Assembly (NCBI GenBank): GCA_030522375.1
Contig: CP130488.1
Span: forward strand, 496,001 to 560,000
Origin: Methanosuratincola petrocarbonis
GTDB taxonomy: Archaea > Thermoproteota > Methanomethylicia > Methanomethylicales > Methanomethylicaceae
Length of the DNA: 64,000 nt
Direction of reading: 5' to 3'
The first letter of the stretch is position 1. Every line of letters starts with the position of its first letter. Both the position numbers and the translations under genes were made by a program. Positions 8,537 to 17,367 of this stretch are shown here, piece by piece. The notes beneath the pieces are model-generated. The model did no database searches. It worked only from the letters and a program-made list of their open reading frames with translations, and had not been told where the DNA came from.

Positions 8537-9841
8537 ATGAAAAAGAACTTGCTTGTAGGCTCTATTGGGATTGCAATTTTAATTCTGGCTGGGCTGGGAT
8601 TTGCAGCTTATGGCGGTTATTTCTCGACCGGCAGCCCAGCTTCAAACAACACCCAAAGTGTAACAAAGGCGCTCACAATCGGGACTACAAACATCGTGAA
8701 GACCGACAACTTCGTAAAAGACTACTACATGGGCATCTTCGCGGCCTGCTTCATCCTCGACCCCTTGGCAGCGGTCGACCAGGGAGGCAGCATCGTTCCT
8801 TACTTGGTCAATTGGTCAACAGCAGACTCCAAGGACTGGACGCTGACGCTAATAAGAAACGCCACCTGGCACGATGGAGTGCCGGTAACCGCCGAGGATG
8901 TGGCGTTCACAATAACTTACTTGAAAGCGAAAGACCCAAACTATGCAACCCACTTCCAGTTCGTGGTCTCGGCAGAGCCTTTGGACAACAGGACTGTCGT
9001 GGTTAAGCTAAGCAGGGAATGGGCCTCTTTCACAACAGGGCTTGCAGCGACTAGGCTTATTCCGAAGCACGTCTGGGCCAATGTCACCGATCCAGCGACC
9101 TACGCCGGCAGCGACAGGAATATCGGGTGCGGTCCCTTCACCTACGGTGGCTTCGATTCTGCTTCAGGGGCAATGACTTTCAATGCAAACAAAAACTACT
9201 GGAGGGGGGCACCTGTTGTTGACAAAGTGACCCTCAGGTTCTATACCAGCACTGATGCCATGCTTATGGCCCTTAAGAAGGGCGATATAGCTGCGACTTA
9301 TGCATATGCTTCCGGGATCGATCCAGTTTACGTCCCGCCCCTCCTTGAGGAGAAGAACGTTTCATTTATGATAATGCCAAACTTCGGCGTGGACAACAGC
9401 CTCTGGTTCAACTGTATGCGGTACCCATGCAACATGAGCGAATTCAGGGAAGCTATATCATATGCGCTGGACTATAATGGCTATGTCACGTTCATCGCTG
9501 CCGGATATGCTAAGGTGCCAACGAAAGGTTGGATACCAGACAGCTGGGATTACTGCATCGAAAAGCCCCTGCTCGCGAAGAACGCCTCCCGCGCAGCATC
9601 AATGCTTGACTCGCTTGGTTTTGTAGACCGCGACTCTGATGGCTGGAGGGACTTCCCCAATGGCACTGCTTTCACTATGAAGATACTGGCAAGGTCAGAC
9701 ATAGCCCTGTCGATGCGGCTTGCTGAGCTGGTTCAGGGTCGCGGGCGACATTTTGTGCCTCTATGCATGGCATTATTACTGCATGGAATCGAGAGTAATG
9801 ACCACCAAGGAGTTCTACAGGCGCCGGGGCATAGATTTTGA
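8537..9841 (+). CDS. ABC transporter substrate-binding protein, family 5, truncated at the C-terminus
   Basis: The N-terminus has a short charged stretch and a hydrophobic segment (LLVGSIGIAILILAGLGFAAY), a membrane anchor or signal sequence. The body matches family 5 binding proteins (dipeptide, oligopeptide or nickel): NWSTADSKDWTLTLIRNATWHDGVPVTAEDVAF-type pattern, the FTYGGFD region, NKNYWRG and REAISYALDY. After about residue 400 (SMRLAELVQ) the similarity stops and about 34 unrelated residues follow, so the last 100 or more residues expected are missing. No permease or ATPase genes follow. The position next to the F430 operon makes a nickel ligand tempting, but the sequence does not prove it. 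I chose 8537 because GGAG at 8522 precedes it; 8513 would be leaderless. Confidence 0.65.
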   Translation: MKKNLLVGSIGIAILILAGLGFAAYGGYFSTGSPASNNTQSVTKALTIGTTNIVKTDNFVKDYYMGIFAACFILDPLAAVDQGGSIVPYLVNWSTADSKDWTLTLIRNATWHDGVPVTAEDVAFTITYLKAKDPNYATHFQFVVSAEPLDNRTVVVKLSREWASFTTGLAATRLIPKHVWANVTDPATYAGSDRNIGCGPFTYGGFDSASGAMTFNANKNYWRGAPVVDKVTLRFYTSTDAMLMALKKGDIAATYAYASGIDPVYVPPLLEEKNVSFMIMPNFGVDNSLWFNCMRYPCNMSEFREAISYALDYNGYVTFIAAGYAKVPTKGWIPDSWDYCIEKPLLAKNASRAASMLDSLGFVDRDSDGWRDFPNGTAFTMKILARSDIALSMRLAELVQGRGRHFVPLCMALLLHGIESNDHQGVLQAPGHRF

Positions 9842-10037
9842 GTATATTGCCCGGGTAGAACAGGAGTATGTTCTCCGCTCAATCGCGGATTATTCAGCAG
9901 CTCTCGAGCGCGCAGGATGGGATGTCGTGGAAATCGCCAATGAATCTGTTGACCTTCTCGAGCCTGAGAAGTACAATGACCCGTGGTGGCTTTTCAGTGC
10001 ATTGATCGTCGCCAAGTTGGGGGGCAGGCGTGCTTAG
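9720..10037 (+). pseudogene. C-terminal fragment of an unidentified gene, joined to the truncated binding protein
   Basis: The frame reads as ordinary protein up to its stop (KEFYRRRGIDFEYIARVEQEY and EKYNDPWWLFSALIVAKLGG), but it overlaps the 3' end of the binding-protein frame and has no sensible start of its own. The ending loosely recalls the last part of class I methyltransferases; I cannot identify the family. The simplest reading is that a deletion fused the front of the binding-protein gene to the tail of a downstream gene near position 9735. A short free-standing protein from the ATG at 9798 (79 residues) remains possible. Confidence 0.4.
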
Positions 10038-10152
10038 TTGGAAGCCCGCCTCAAAATAGCGCCTTTTCCGCCAAAACAGCGGCTAGCAATTCGAACTGTT
10101 GAACAATAAGCTTAAATTCAAAAATCAATCCACACACTAATGGTAATGCAAT

Positions 10153-11160
10153 TTGGAAAAAAAGGTGATCCACAGGCGTGAGGCTAAGCTGCTACTGAGG
10201 GCTATTAAGGAGGGCAGGATCTCTTTCTTCAAGCCTCTCGTCTCGTTTTCTGGAGGGGTGCACTACCCTGAAGTCCAGGAAATTACAGGTGCTGATCCGC
10301 ATGAGTCTGCAGAGCTTCTGGAAAGTCTAGAACGCGAGGGCATCTTGGCATCTGAGGAAGCAGAGAACTTGATCGTATGCCCTGTTTGCGGCTCGCACCA
10401 GTTCTTCATCCAGATAAGGTGCCGAACATGCGGATCGATGAAGATCTCAAAAGCGCCCATGCTTGAGCACTTGAAGTGCGGAATGATAGAGACTGAGGAT
10501 GTCTTCAGGCAGGGGGACCGTCTTGTCTGTCCGAAGTGCCGCAAGCCGCTGACTGCAATAGGCGTCGACTACCGGAAGCATGGTTATTTCTACCACTGCA
10601 GCTCGTGCGGCCGGTTTGACCCAAGCCCCGAGAAGCGTTACATATGCCAAAATGGGCACAGCTCAGGGGATTCTGATCTGCAGCTCAAGCGCGTGCCTGG
10701 GTACAGGCTTAGCCCTGGGGGCCTGGCGATCCTAGAGAAAGAGCTGATCGATCTAGGCAGGGTAGCCCAGAGGCTCCAGTCCCTAGGCTTCTACGCCGAG
10801 GCGCCTGCAAGGATCCGGGGCAAGAGCGGGGTAGTTCACGAGTTCGATCTCGTCGTGTGGAGGAGCAAAGATTCGGCAGTCCCCTCCGCGGCAGTCAGCA
10901 TTTACGCATCTGACAGGCCTCTCGATTCGATGATAGTCCTCGCTACCATGGCAAAATCGATCGATGTGGCCTCCGGGGCTACTTTGATCGCTGCCATCCC
11001 TTCGCTTGACCAGCCAGCAAGAAACCTGGCGGAGGGCTACGGAATGCAAGTGGTCGAGGCGGGATCAGCCTCCGATCTTATCGAGGAGATCAGAACCAGG
11101 CTCGAAGGCATGCTGCAGAAGCCGGAAGTCGTTAGGTCGACCCCTCCTGAGACATACTGA
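10153..11160 (+). CDS. TackOD1-type zinc-ribbon protein
   Basis: This soluble 335-residue protein starts with a helical region that looks like a winged helix (residues 1-70), then has several CxxC pairs: CPVCGSHQF, CRTCGS, CPKCRKPL, CSSCGRF and a late CQNGH. This arrangement matches the TackOD1 output domain described from Thaumarchaeota and relatives. The last 120 residues (GKSGVVHEFDLVVWRSKD, then LIAAIPSLDQPARNLAEGYGMQVVEA) resemble a restriction-endonuclease-like fold without an obvious catalytic set. The start is a TTG; a TATA-like AT-rich stretch near 10109 would make the transcript almost leaderless. The glycosyltransferase gene follows after 20 bases, so the two may be co-transcribed. 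Confidence 0.7.
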   Translation: MEKKVIHRREAKLLLRAIKEGRISFFKPLVSFSGGVHYPEVQEITGADPHESAELLESLEREGILASEEAENLIVCPVCGSHQFFIQIRCRTCGSMKISKAPMLEHLKCGMIETEDVFRQGDRLVCPKCRKPLTAIGVDYRKHGYFYHCSSCGRFDPSPEKRYICQNGHSSGDSDLQLKRVPGYRLSPGGLAILEKELIDLGRVAQRLQSLGFYAEAPARIRGKSGVVHEFDLVVWRSKDSAVPSAAVSIYASDRPLDSMIVLATMAKSIDVASGATLIAAIPSLDQPARNLAEGYGMQVVEAGSASDLIEEIRTRLEGMLQKPEVVRSTPPETY

Positions 11161-11180
11161 CCCCCGGGAGGCGCCAGTAA

Positions 11181-12638
11181 ATGTCGTACAAGGAGAAAGA
11201 GCATTTTTGGGAGATTGCCCTGATCCTTCTCCTTGTATTCGCGACAACAGGGCTCATATTGATCTTCACCCCCGGCCTACTCGCCTTGATCACCTTCGGA
11301 TCAGCGGCCCTTCTTGTCGCATACTTCCTGATCCTTATGAGGGTGCAACCCACCAAGGGAAGGTCGAAGGTCCCGCCCCTCCTGATCTTGGCAATCCTGA
11401 TCCTTCCCTTATTTTTCGCGGCCGTGGCATTCCTAGAGACATACAGCATCACGCGGTCTATTGCCTCATCAGTTGTTGCCCTGGGGCTGGTCTTCACATT
11501 CTGGAGCAACTTCCTTGCGGTCCCACTGGCAGTCTACCACAAAAGGATAGAGAGGGAAGAGCCGCCCCTCGAATCATATCCGCTAGTAAGCATCATAGTG
11601 CCTGCGTACAATGAGGAGAGGGTCATTGCGAGGACCCTGGAATCCCTGGTTGAGGCTGACTACCCGAACAAGGAGATAATCATCGTTGATGACGGATCCA
11701 CCGACAACACGCTCGCAATAGCCTCTTCCTACGAGAAGTTTGGGATCCGGGTCTACCACAAGGAGAATGGCGGGAAGCACTCCGCTCTAAATTACGGAAT
11801 CAGGCTCTCGAAAGGCGAAATAATCGTCACAGTCGATGCAGACAGCATTGTCGGTAGGGATGCAATAAAAGGTCTGGTTAAGAAGTTCAGGAGCGAGGAG
11901 GTCTCAGCAGTCTGCGGCAACATAAAAGTGCTGAACAGGATGAACTGGGTTACTAAATGCCAGGCGCTGGAGTACATCGCAAGCATAAACATCTTCAGGA
12001 GGGCATTCGACCTCTTCGGAGCGGTTGCAGTGGTGCCTGGGGCTCTTGGCGCGTTCAGGAGGTCTGTTCTGGAAGCGGGAGGGCTTTACGACCCAGACAC
12101 GATCGTTGAGGATTTCGACACCACGGTCAAGACGCTCAAGGCTGGCAGGATCGTGCAGGCATCGTCCGAGGCGCTTGCCTATACCGAGGCCCCAACCAGC
12201 CTCCGCGACCTCTATAGGCAGAGGATGAGGTGGTACCGGGGCAACTTCCAGACGATCTGGAAGCACAGGGATGCTTTCACAAACCCGCGGTTCGGTTTCC
12301 TCTACCAGATCACCTTCCCATTCATCTTTTTGACAATGGTGATGCTCCCTTTTGCAGGAATTGCTGTCTGGGCGTCGGCATTCGCCTCCTTGATCCAGGG
12401 TGAGTATCTCCAAATTTTGGCCATGTTCCTGATCTTTGTGTTCCTTCAGTTCTTGCTTAGCCTATTGGCGGTTGAGATAGATGGGGAGGACCGGCGGCTC
12501 GTCCTTTTTTCGCCATTCTTTGTCTTCGGCTACAAGCAGTTGATAGATTTTTTCCTCATCAAGGCCCTATTCGACGTGCTGCTCAAGAGGAGGGTTTCAT
12601 GGACGCGCGTCAGGAGGATAGGGGAGGCTGGCGCTTGA
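11181..12638 (+). CDS. Membrane glycosyltransferase family 2 (cellulose/hyaluronan synthase-like)
   Basis: The protein has 485 residues. Three hydrophobic helices precede the catalytic domain, which begins at VSIIVPAYNEERVIARTLES. The nucleotide-sugar motifs are clear: IIVDDGSTDNT, TVDADSIV (DxD-like) and TIVEDFDTT (the catalytic ED), followed by YRQRMRWYRGN, which corresponds to the QxxRW product-binding motif of processive enzymes. Several more membrane helices end the protein. This architecture is that of inverting synthases that extrude a polysaccharide such as a beta-glucan, poly-N-acetylglucosamine or hyaluronan-like chain. The polymer cannot be predicted. It shares its orientation with the TackOD1 gene upstream. 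Confidence 0.88.
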   Translation: MSYKEKEHFWEIALILLLVFATTGLILIFTPGLLALITFGSAALLVAYFLILMRVQPTKGRSKVPPLLILAILILPLFFAAVAFLETYSITRSIASSVVALGLVFTFWSNFLAVPLAVYHKRIEREEPPLESYPLVSIIVPAYNEERVIARTLESLVEADYPNKEIIIVDDGSTDNTLAIASSYEKFGIRVYHKENGGKHSALNYGIRLSKGEIIVTVDADSIVGRDAIKGLVKKFRSEEVSAVCGNIKVLNRMNWVTKCQALEYIASINIFRRAFDLFGAVAVVPGALGAFRRSVLEAGGLYDPDTIVEDFDTTVKTLKAGRIVQASSEALAYTEAPTSLRDLYRQRMRWYRGNFQTIWKHRDAFTNPRFGFLYQITFPFIFLTMVMLPFAGIAVWASAFASLIQGEYLQILAMFLIFVFLQFLLSLLAVEIDGEDRRLVLFSPFFVFGYKQLIDFFLIKALFDVLLKRRVSWTRVRRIGEAGA

Positions 12639-12706
12639 AAACAGAACCTCCTGGAATTGCGCGAGTCGGCAGAATAAATAAAAAGAAAGAGGCTCTTAGG
12701 TCCGGC

Positions 12707-13648
12707 TCATCTGGAAAAGATCTCGTCAACGCTCGCAAGTTGCAGATCATCTATCGTCAACTCCCCAGAGATTACGGAGTAGGCGCCGATGCACCTCTTG
12801 GAGATCTCCCTCACGACTTCTTGGGGCAGCTCTGGTGGGTTCCCCTCTCCCGAGAAGCCCATCCTCCTTAGGCATTCCCTCAGGAACTCCTTGTCCAAGC
12901 AGTGCTTCTCTTGGGGCTCCCCCGGTCTGTAGTATTTTATTGCCCACATCCTGGCTGAGTCGTGGGTTGGCGGCTCATCTATCTGGATAAGCTCCCCCTT
13001 GACCGAGCCGAACTCTATTTTGAAATCCGGTATTATTATCCCCCTCTTCTTGCCTTCAGCCTCGTAGAACTCGAATAGCCTCAGTGTGGCTTCCTCGAGC
13101 TCACCCCATGTATCCCTGTCGACTAGCCCCCTCCTTATCGCCTCATCTTTTGAGATCTCTTCGTCGTGGCCCACGTCCGCCTTTGTAGTCGGGGTTATGA
13201 CTGCCTCAGGCAGCTCATCCGCAAGCCTCAGCCCGTCAGGGAACTTCATCCCATACATCTCCCTGCGCCCATCCCTATACGCCCTCCATAGGGATCCGTA
13301 CAAGTACTTCCTCACGACCCACTCGACATCGATCCGCTTGGCCTTCTTTACGCGTATCGTACGGCTATCCTCCACGCTTACCAGGTGGTTTGGGAAGACC
13401 TTCCTGCTCCTCTCCATCCAGTAGACAGACAGCTTGAGCAGCGACTCGCCCTTGTGGGGTATCAGCGTGGGCATTACCACGTCGAATGCTGAGATCCTGT
13501 CAGTGTGGTAGATGAGCAACTCGTCCCCGAGGTCATAAACATCCCTCACCTTCCCCCTCCTGGGGGTCCCTATCCTCAGATCAGAATGCCTCACTACCTC
13601 TACTTTTTTGCCCGTGAGCGGGTCATTCACAATCTCCAATGCAGGCAC
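12707..13648 (-). CDS. purC: Phosphoribosylaminoimidazole-succinocarboxamide synthase
   Basis: PurC ligates aspartate to CAIR in purine synthesis. The 313-residue protein shows GKVRDVYDLGDELL, TDRISAFDVVMP, FPNHLVS, VRKYLYGSLWRAYRDG, and DFKIEFG with a following DEPPTHDSARMW, all typical of the longer SAICAR synthetase type. A TATA-like GGATATAACC in the minus-strand sense around 13675 lies suitably upstream. It is divergent from the PadR gene and stands alone, with no other purine gene in view. Confidence 0.95.
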   Translation of the reverse strand: MPALEIVNDPLTGKKVEVVRHSDLRIGTPRRGKVRDVYDLGDELLIYHTDRISAFDVVMPTLIPHKGESLLKLSVYWMERSRKVFPNHLVSVEDSRTIRVKKAKRIDVEWVVRKYLYGSLWRAYRDGRREMYGMKFPDGLRLADELPEAVITPTTKADVGHDEEISKDEAIRRGLVDRDTWGELEEATLRLFEFYEAEGKKRGIIIPDFKIEFGSVKGELIQIDEPPTHDSARMWAIKYYRPGEPQEKHCLDKEFLRECLRRMGFSGEGNPPELPQEVVREISKRCIGAYSVISGELTIDDLQLASVDEIFSR

Positions 13649-13771
13649 CGTGGACTATTGGTTTTTTTGTGGTTATATCCTTTCCTTCGTTTTACTTCAC
13701 TTGCCTTCCTGCCCAAACTCCATGCCAACAAAAATCCGGCGCAATGTCGCTTAATATATCGCATAAGATAC

Positions 13772-13780
13772 ATTTAAATA
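13772..13780 (+). promoter_or_regulatory. TATA box of the PadR gene
   Basis: ATTTAAATA about 25-30 bases before the ATG at 13804 would give a leaderless transcript. This supports the short PadR start over in-frame starts further upstream. Confidence 0.5.
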
Positions 13781-13803
13781 TCAGTCCGCCTGATTGCGGT
13801 GTT

Positions 13804-14388
13804 ATGCCAGATCCACTCGGCTGCGGGCCAGATGAAGCACAAGCGTCATTCACGCCGCAGTCTGCCCCAAGGGGCCTGCTCTTCATGTACATATTGCACC
13901 GGCTAGGCACCAAGCCTTCCCACGGCTATGAGATCCTTCACGACATCGAGGCGAAGACGGGCGGGGCGTGGCGCCCAAGACCCGGCGCCTTATACCCCAT
14001 GCTGAAGAAGATGGTCGCTGCCGGATACATCGAGTGCCTTGATGCCGGGGAAGAGTCCAACCAGAAGGTCTATTCGCTGACGCCCAAAGGGAGGCTGGTG
14101 CTCGAAAAGACAAAGGAGAAGATCCGCGCCTCCGGGCACCGGGTCGAGTCCCTGAGGGGGATCTTCCTTGAGATGATGGGGGAGCACGAAGCCCTTGGTT
14201 TCCTGGTGGACGCCCTGAAGGGGCATTTCGATATGATAAGGGCTGCCTGTGCGCTGAAATCACAAGAGCAGCCGAAGGCTGAGACTCAGTACAGGCTAAG
14301 GGAGTACTCCTTGCTCCTCGAGAAGGAGCTCAGGTGGGTCAACTCTGCGCTGAGGGATCTGGAAGCTGGTAATGTTCAATCTGACTAA
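13804..14388 (+). CDS. PadR family transcriptional regulator
   Basis: A 194-residue winged-helix protein. The PadR core is clear from GLLFMYILHRLGTKPSHGYEILHDIE through the wing RPGALYPMLKKMVAAGYIE and KVYSLTPKGRLVLEKTKEKI, and the C-terminal half is a helical dimerisation arm. A proline/cysteine-containing N-terminal tail of about 25 residues precedes it. It lies directly before an ABC exporter pair (the ATPase start is 14 bases after its stop), the usual arrangement in which PadR represses its exporter until a toxic ligand binds. The ligand is unknown. Confidence 0.88.
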   Translation: MPDPLGCGPDEAQASFTPQSAPRGLLFMYILHRLGTKPSHGYEILHDIEAKTGGAWRPRPGALYPMLKKMVAAGYIECLDAGEESNQKVYSLTPKGRLVLEKTKEKIRASGHRVESLRGIFLEMMGEHEALGFLVDALKGHFDMIRAACALKSQEQPKAETQYRLREYSLLLEKELRWVNSALRDLEAGNVQSD

Positions 14389-14401
14389 TGTGGTGATGGA
14401 A

Positions 14402-15436
14402 ATGAATGGAGAGATGGATGCGAATGGCGGAAGAAGGACAATAATGCAGATCCGCGACCTAAAGAAGGTGTTCAATGGTACGGTCGTGGCGGTGGATGGG
14501 GTGACATTCGATGTCTACGAGGGGGAGATATTCGGTTTCTTGGGCCCGAACGGGGCCGGTAAGACAACGACAATCAGCATGCTCACTACGCTGCTGAGGC
14601 CGACCTCAGGGACCGCCACCGTCTGCGGCTTCGACATACTGAAGGAGCCGAACGAGGTCAGGAAGAGGATCGGCGTCGTGCCGCAGGAGTACACAGCGGA
14701 CGAGGATCTCACCGGATACGAGAACATAATGTTCTGCGCGGACCTCTACGGCATCCCCAGAAGGATATCTAGGGAGAGGGCTGATGAGCTGCTGAGGCTC
14801 GTGGAGCTCGAGGCCGCGAAGGACCGGAAGGTGGAGACTTACTCTGGAGGGATGCGCAGGAGGCTGGAGCTCGCCTGCGGCCTGATAAACCACCCGAGGG
14901 TCTTGTTCTTGGACGAGCCTACCCTCGGCCTTGACGTCCAGACCCGTGCAGCAGTCTGGCAATACATTAGGAAGCTCAAGGAGGAGTATGGCATGACACT
15001 GTTCCTGACGACCCATTACTTGGAGGAAGCCGACGCCCTATGCGACAGGATAGCGATAATCGACCACGGAAAGATCGTCAAGATAGGGAGCCCCAAGGAA
15101 CTGAAGGACAGCCTGGGCGGCGATGTCATTGAGCTCGGCGTCCAGGAGTCAGACGATGACCTTACCCCGCTAATTTCCTCGGTGCAGCACGTCAAGGAAG
15201 TGAAGCGGGTGTCGCCGTCTGAGTACCGGATAAAGTCTGAGTTGGGGGAGGTGACCGCACCGATGGTAATCGATGCGCTCAGGTCGAAGGGCTACCGCGT
15301 GAACAAGATCTCCCTGACAAGGCCGACGCTCGACCAGGTCTACCTTGAGCTCACCGGCAAGTCGATCCGCGAGGAGAACGGCGACCGGACTCAGGCCATG
15401 CGCCAGAGGATGATTATGAGGAGGGCGAGGAGTTGA
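14402..15436 (+). CDS. ABC-2 type exporter ATP-binding protein (DrrA-like)
   Basis: The ATPase has FLGPNGAGKTTTISML (Walker A), VPQEYTADEDLTGYENI (Q-loop), ETYSGGMRRRLELA (signature), RVLFLDEPTLGLD (Walker B) and a TTHYLEEADALCD H-loop, the pattern of DrrA/daunorubicin-type and Nod-type exporters. The C-terminal LTRPTLDQVYLELTGK is the common tail of this group. I chose the ATG at 14402 because GGTGATGG precedes it; an ATG at 14372 overlapping the PadR gene is possible. It is coupled to the permease by a four-base overlap and probably controlled by PadR. Confidence 0.92.
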   Translation: MNGEMDANGGRRTIMQIRDLKKVFNGTVVAVDGVTFDVYEGEIFGFLGPNGAGKTTTISMLTTLLRPTSGTATVCGFDILKEPNEVRKRIGVVPQEYTADEDLTGYENIMFCADLYGIPRRISRERADELLRLVELEAAKDRKVETYSGGMRRRLELACGLINHPRVLFLDEPTLGLDVQTRAAVWQYIRKLKEEYGMTLFLTTHYLEEADALCDRIAIIDHGKIVKIGSPKELKDSLGGDVIELGVQESDDDLTPLISSVQHVKEVKRVSPSEYRIKSELGEVTAPMVIDALRSKGYRVNKISLTRPTLDQVYLELTGKSIREENGDRTQAMRQRMIMRRARS

Positions 15437-16383
15437 GCGACTTGACCACCGCAGAAGCGAATAAGAATCTGGTGCAGCCGGCAGGGGGAATTCCCGCGCC
15501 TGGGGACAAGTCCAACTCAACGATAATCAGCAGCAGCCCGTACCACGGGCTCTGGGCGCTCACGAACAGGGAGCTGAAGAAGTGGTACAAGAACCCCGTG
15601 ATCCTGCTCCTTTCGCTGATCCAGCCAGTGCTCTGGCTCGGCCTCTTCGGAAAGGCCATGAACTTCGGCGCGATCTTCACTGACGGCGCATTCAGCATAC
15701 CTGGCCTGAATATACCGAAGGAGATAATTAACCAGCTCGGGACAATGCTCATGCTGAACGTCTTCGGCACGACCGATTACTTCTCCTTCTTGGCTGTCGG
15801 CATGCTTTCCTTCATAGTGCTCTTCACTGCCATGTTCAGCGGGATGTCGATAGTGTGGGATCGGCGCCTCGGCACACTGAATAAGGTCATGAGCACCCCT
15901 GTCGCAAGGGGGTCAATCGTGATGTCCAAGATCCTTTCCAGCGTCATCAGGTCGCTAGTGCAGGCATCAATAATACTGGTGCTGGCAGTCCTGCTGGGGA
16001 TGAACATCTCCAACATTACCGCGATAGGCGTTCTTGGGACATTTGCTTCGCTAGCCCTCCTTTCGTTCGGCTTCTCTGCAATCTTCCTCATGCTTGCCTT
16101 GAGATCAACAAACCAGAACACCCAGATGGCTGTAGTAAACTTGCTGAACCTGCCGCTCCTATTCGGGAGCAATGCGCTCTTCCCAGCAAGCTTCATGCCC
16201 GAATGGCTACAGGCATTCGTCAAGATCAACCCGATAAGCTATGCCACCGACATTGGCAGGCAGATGCTTCTGGGGGCTGGGGGCATGGGCACGCTCGCAT
16301 TCGACTTTGCCTACCTTACCGCCTTCGCTGCAGCATTCTCGATAGTGGGAATCATGCTCTCCTGGAGGCTCCTCAGCAAGTGA
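15433..16383 (+). CDS. ABC-2 type exporter membrane protein
   Basis: A 316-residue membrane protein with six hydrophobic segments typical of the ABC-2 fold. After a soluble N-terminal tail, ALTNRELKKWYKNPVILLLSLIQPVLWL leads into the first helix, and SGMSIVWDRRLGTLNKVMSTPVARGSIVMSK is the characteristic cytoplasmic loop. The start is a TTG overlapping the stop of the ATPase gene. With the preceding ATPase it should form a drug or lipid exporter regulated by the PadR protein. Confidence 0.92.
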   Translation: MSDLTTAEANKNLVQPAGGIPAPGDKSNSTIISSSPYHGLWALTNRELKKWYKNPVILLLSLIQPVLWLGLFGKAMNFGAIFTDGAFSIPGLNIPKEIINQLGTMLMLNVFGTTDYFSFLAVGMLSFIVLFTAMFSGMSIVWDRRLGTLNKVMSTPVARGSIVMSKILSSVIRSLVQASIILVLAVLLGMNISNITAIGVLGTFASLALLSFGFSAIFLMLALRSTNQNTQMAVVNLLNLPLLFGSNALFPASFMPEWLQAFVKINPISYATDIGRQMLLGAGGMGTLAFDFAYLTAFAAAFSIVGIMLSWRLLSK

Positions 16384-16425
16384 CCGCGCCTTAGCGCCTC
16401 CGGCTGATCCGTCAATATTTCCTTT

Positions 16426-17253
16426 TCATTTTTTAGAAAACGCCTTCTGGAGCTCTGCCACGCTAGGGATTACTGCGTCTGGCCTTATGCGGCTCTTCTC
16501 CAGGTCTTCCATCCTTGTGGAACCTGAAAGGACGAGCACCCCTGTGATGCCAGCCCGCCGCGCAGCCGCAATGTCTATCTTGAGTGTATCCCCGACCATT
16601 GCGACTTCGGAGCCCCCCAGGCCCATCGCCTTCAGGGCTATCTTCATTATCCTCTTGGACGGCTTGCCTATGACCAGAGGCCTAAGCCCGGTCGCGGTCG
16701 CCACCGCCTCAACTATAGATCCCGCCCCGGGGACGTACCCCCCATCGATCGGCAGCCTCGGATCAGTGTTTGTCGCTATGAACCTTGCCCCGTTCTGGAT
16801 GGCATGGCAGGCCGCTGCCAGTTTCTCGTACGTCAAGTGCATATCCAGCCCGCACACGACGTACCGGGCTCCCCTTGCCTCGCCCGCGCTGAGCACCTTA
16901 AACCCCTCCCTCTCGAGGGCCTGGATCAGCCCCTGCTCGCCTAACACAAAGCATTCTCCGGTCCCGAAGCGCTTCAAGTACATCGCTGTGGCCACAGAGG
17001 AGGTCAGGACTTCGCCTTCCCCTGCTTCGATCCCCATCCCTTTGAGCTTTTGGGCGTACTCCTGGGGAGTCCTTGTCGAGTTGTTGGTCAGGAAGAGGAC
17101 CTTCTTCCCCTCTTTCCTTAGCATGCCAATTGTCTCGCTAGCGCCTGGTATGGGGCGGTCGCCTAAGTATATGCACCCGTCCAGATCGAAAATGAACCCC
17201 TTCTTGTCCCTGAGCATTTCCGAGAGCATGATCATCTGTTCTCGCCACCACAT
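16426..17253 (-). CDS. HAD-superfamily hydrolase, NagD/4-nitrophenylphosphatase-like
   Basis: The HAD motifs are GFIFDLDGCIYLGDRPIPGA (motif I nucleophile, DLDG), LFLTNNSTRTP (motif II), then GKPSKRIMKIAL (motif III lysine) and AMVGDTLKIDIAAARRAGI (motif IV). The cap between motifs II and III places it in the NagD (class IIA) group, which includes archaeal p-nitrophenylphosphatases, phosphoglycolate phosphatase-like and ribonucleotide phosphatases. The physiological substrate is open. GGGGAGGG lies about eight bases before the ATG at 17253, and ATATTTAAAC further upstream is a plausible TATA box. It is divergent from the metal transporter. Confidence 0.9.
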   Translation of the reverse strand: MWWREQMIMLSEMLRDKKGFIFDLDGCIYLGDRPIPGASETIGMLRKEGKKVLFLTNNSTRTPQEYAQKLKGMGIEAGEGEVLTSSVATAMYLKRFGTGECFVLGEQGLIQALEREGFKVLSAGEARGARYVVCGLDMHLTYEKLAAACHAIQNGARFIATNTDPRLPIDGGYVPGAGSIVEAVATATGLRPLVIGKPSKRIMKIALKAMGLGGSEVAMVGDTLKIDIAAARRAGITGVLVLSGSTRMEDLEKSRIRPDAVIPSVAELQKAFSKK

Positions 17254-17367
17254 ATTTATCCCTCCCCGTGGATTGATTATTAATAGTTTAAATATTTTTA
17301 ATAATATTTATTATCAGATTACCAAAAATTTAATAAGCAACAGTTGGGAGTGTTGATCGGTGACTTT

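Noticed and set aside
11006..11614. A 202-codon plus-strand frame across the end of the TackOD1 gene and the start of the glycosyltransferase
   Set aside because: It overlaps both real genes in another frame and its proline/arginine-rich translation has no family motif.
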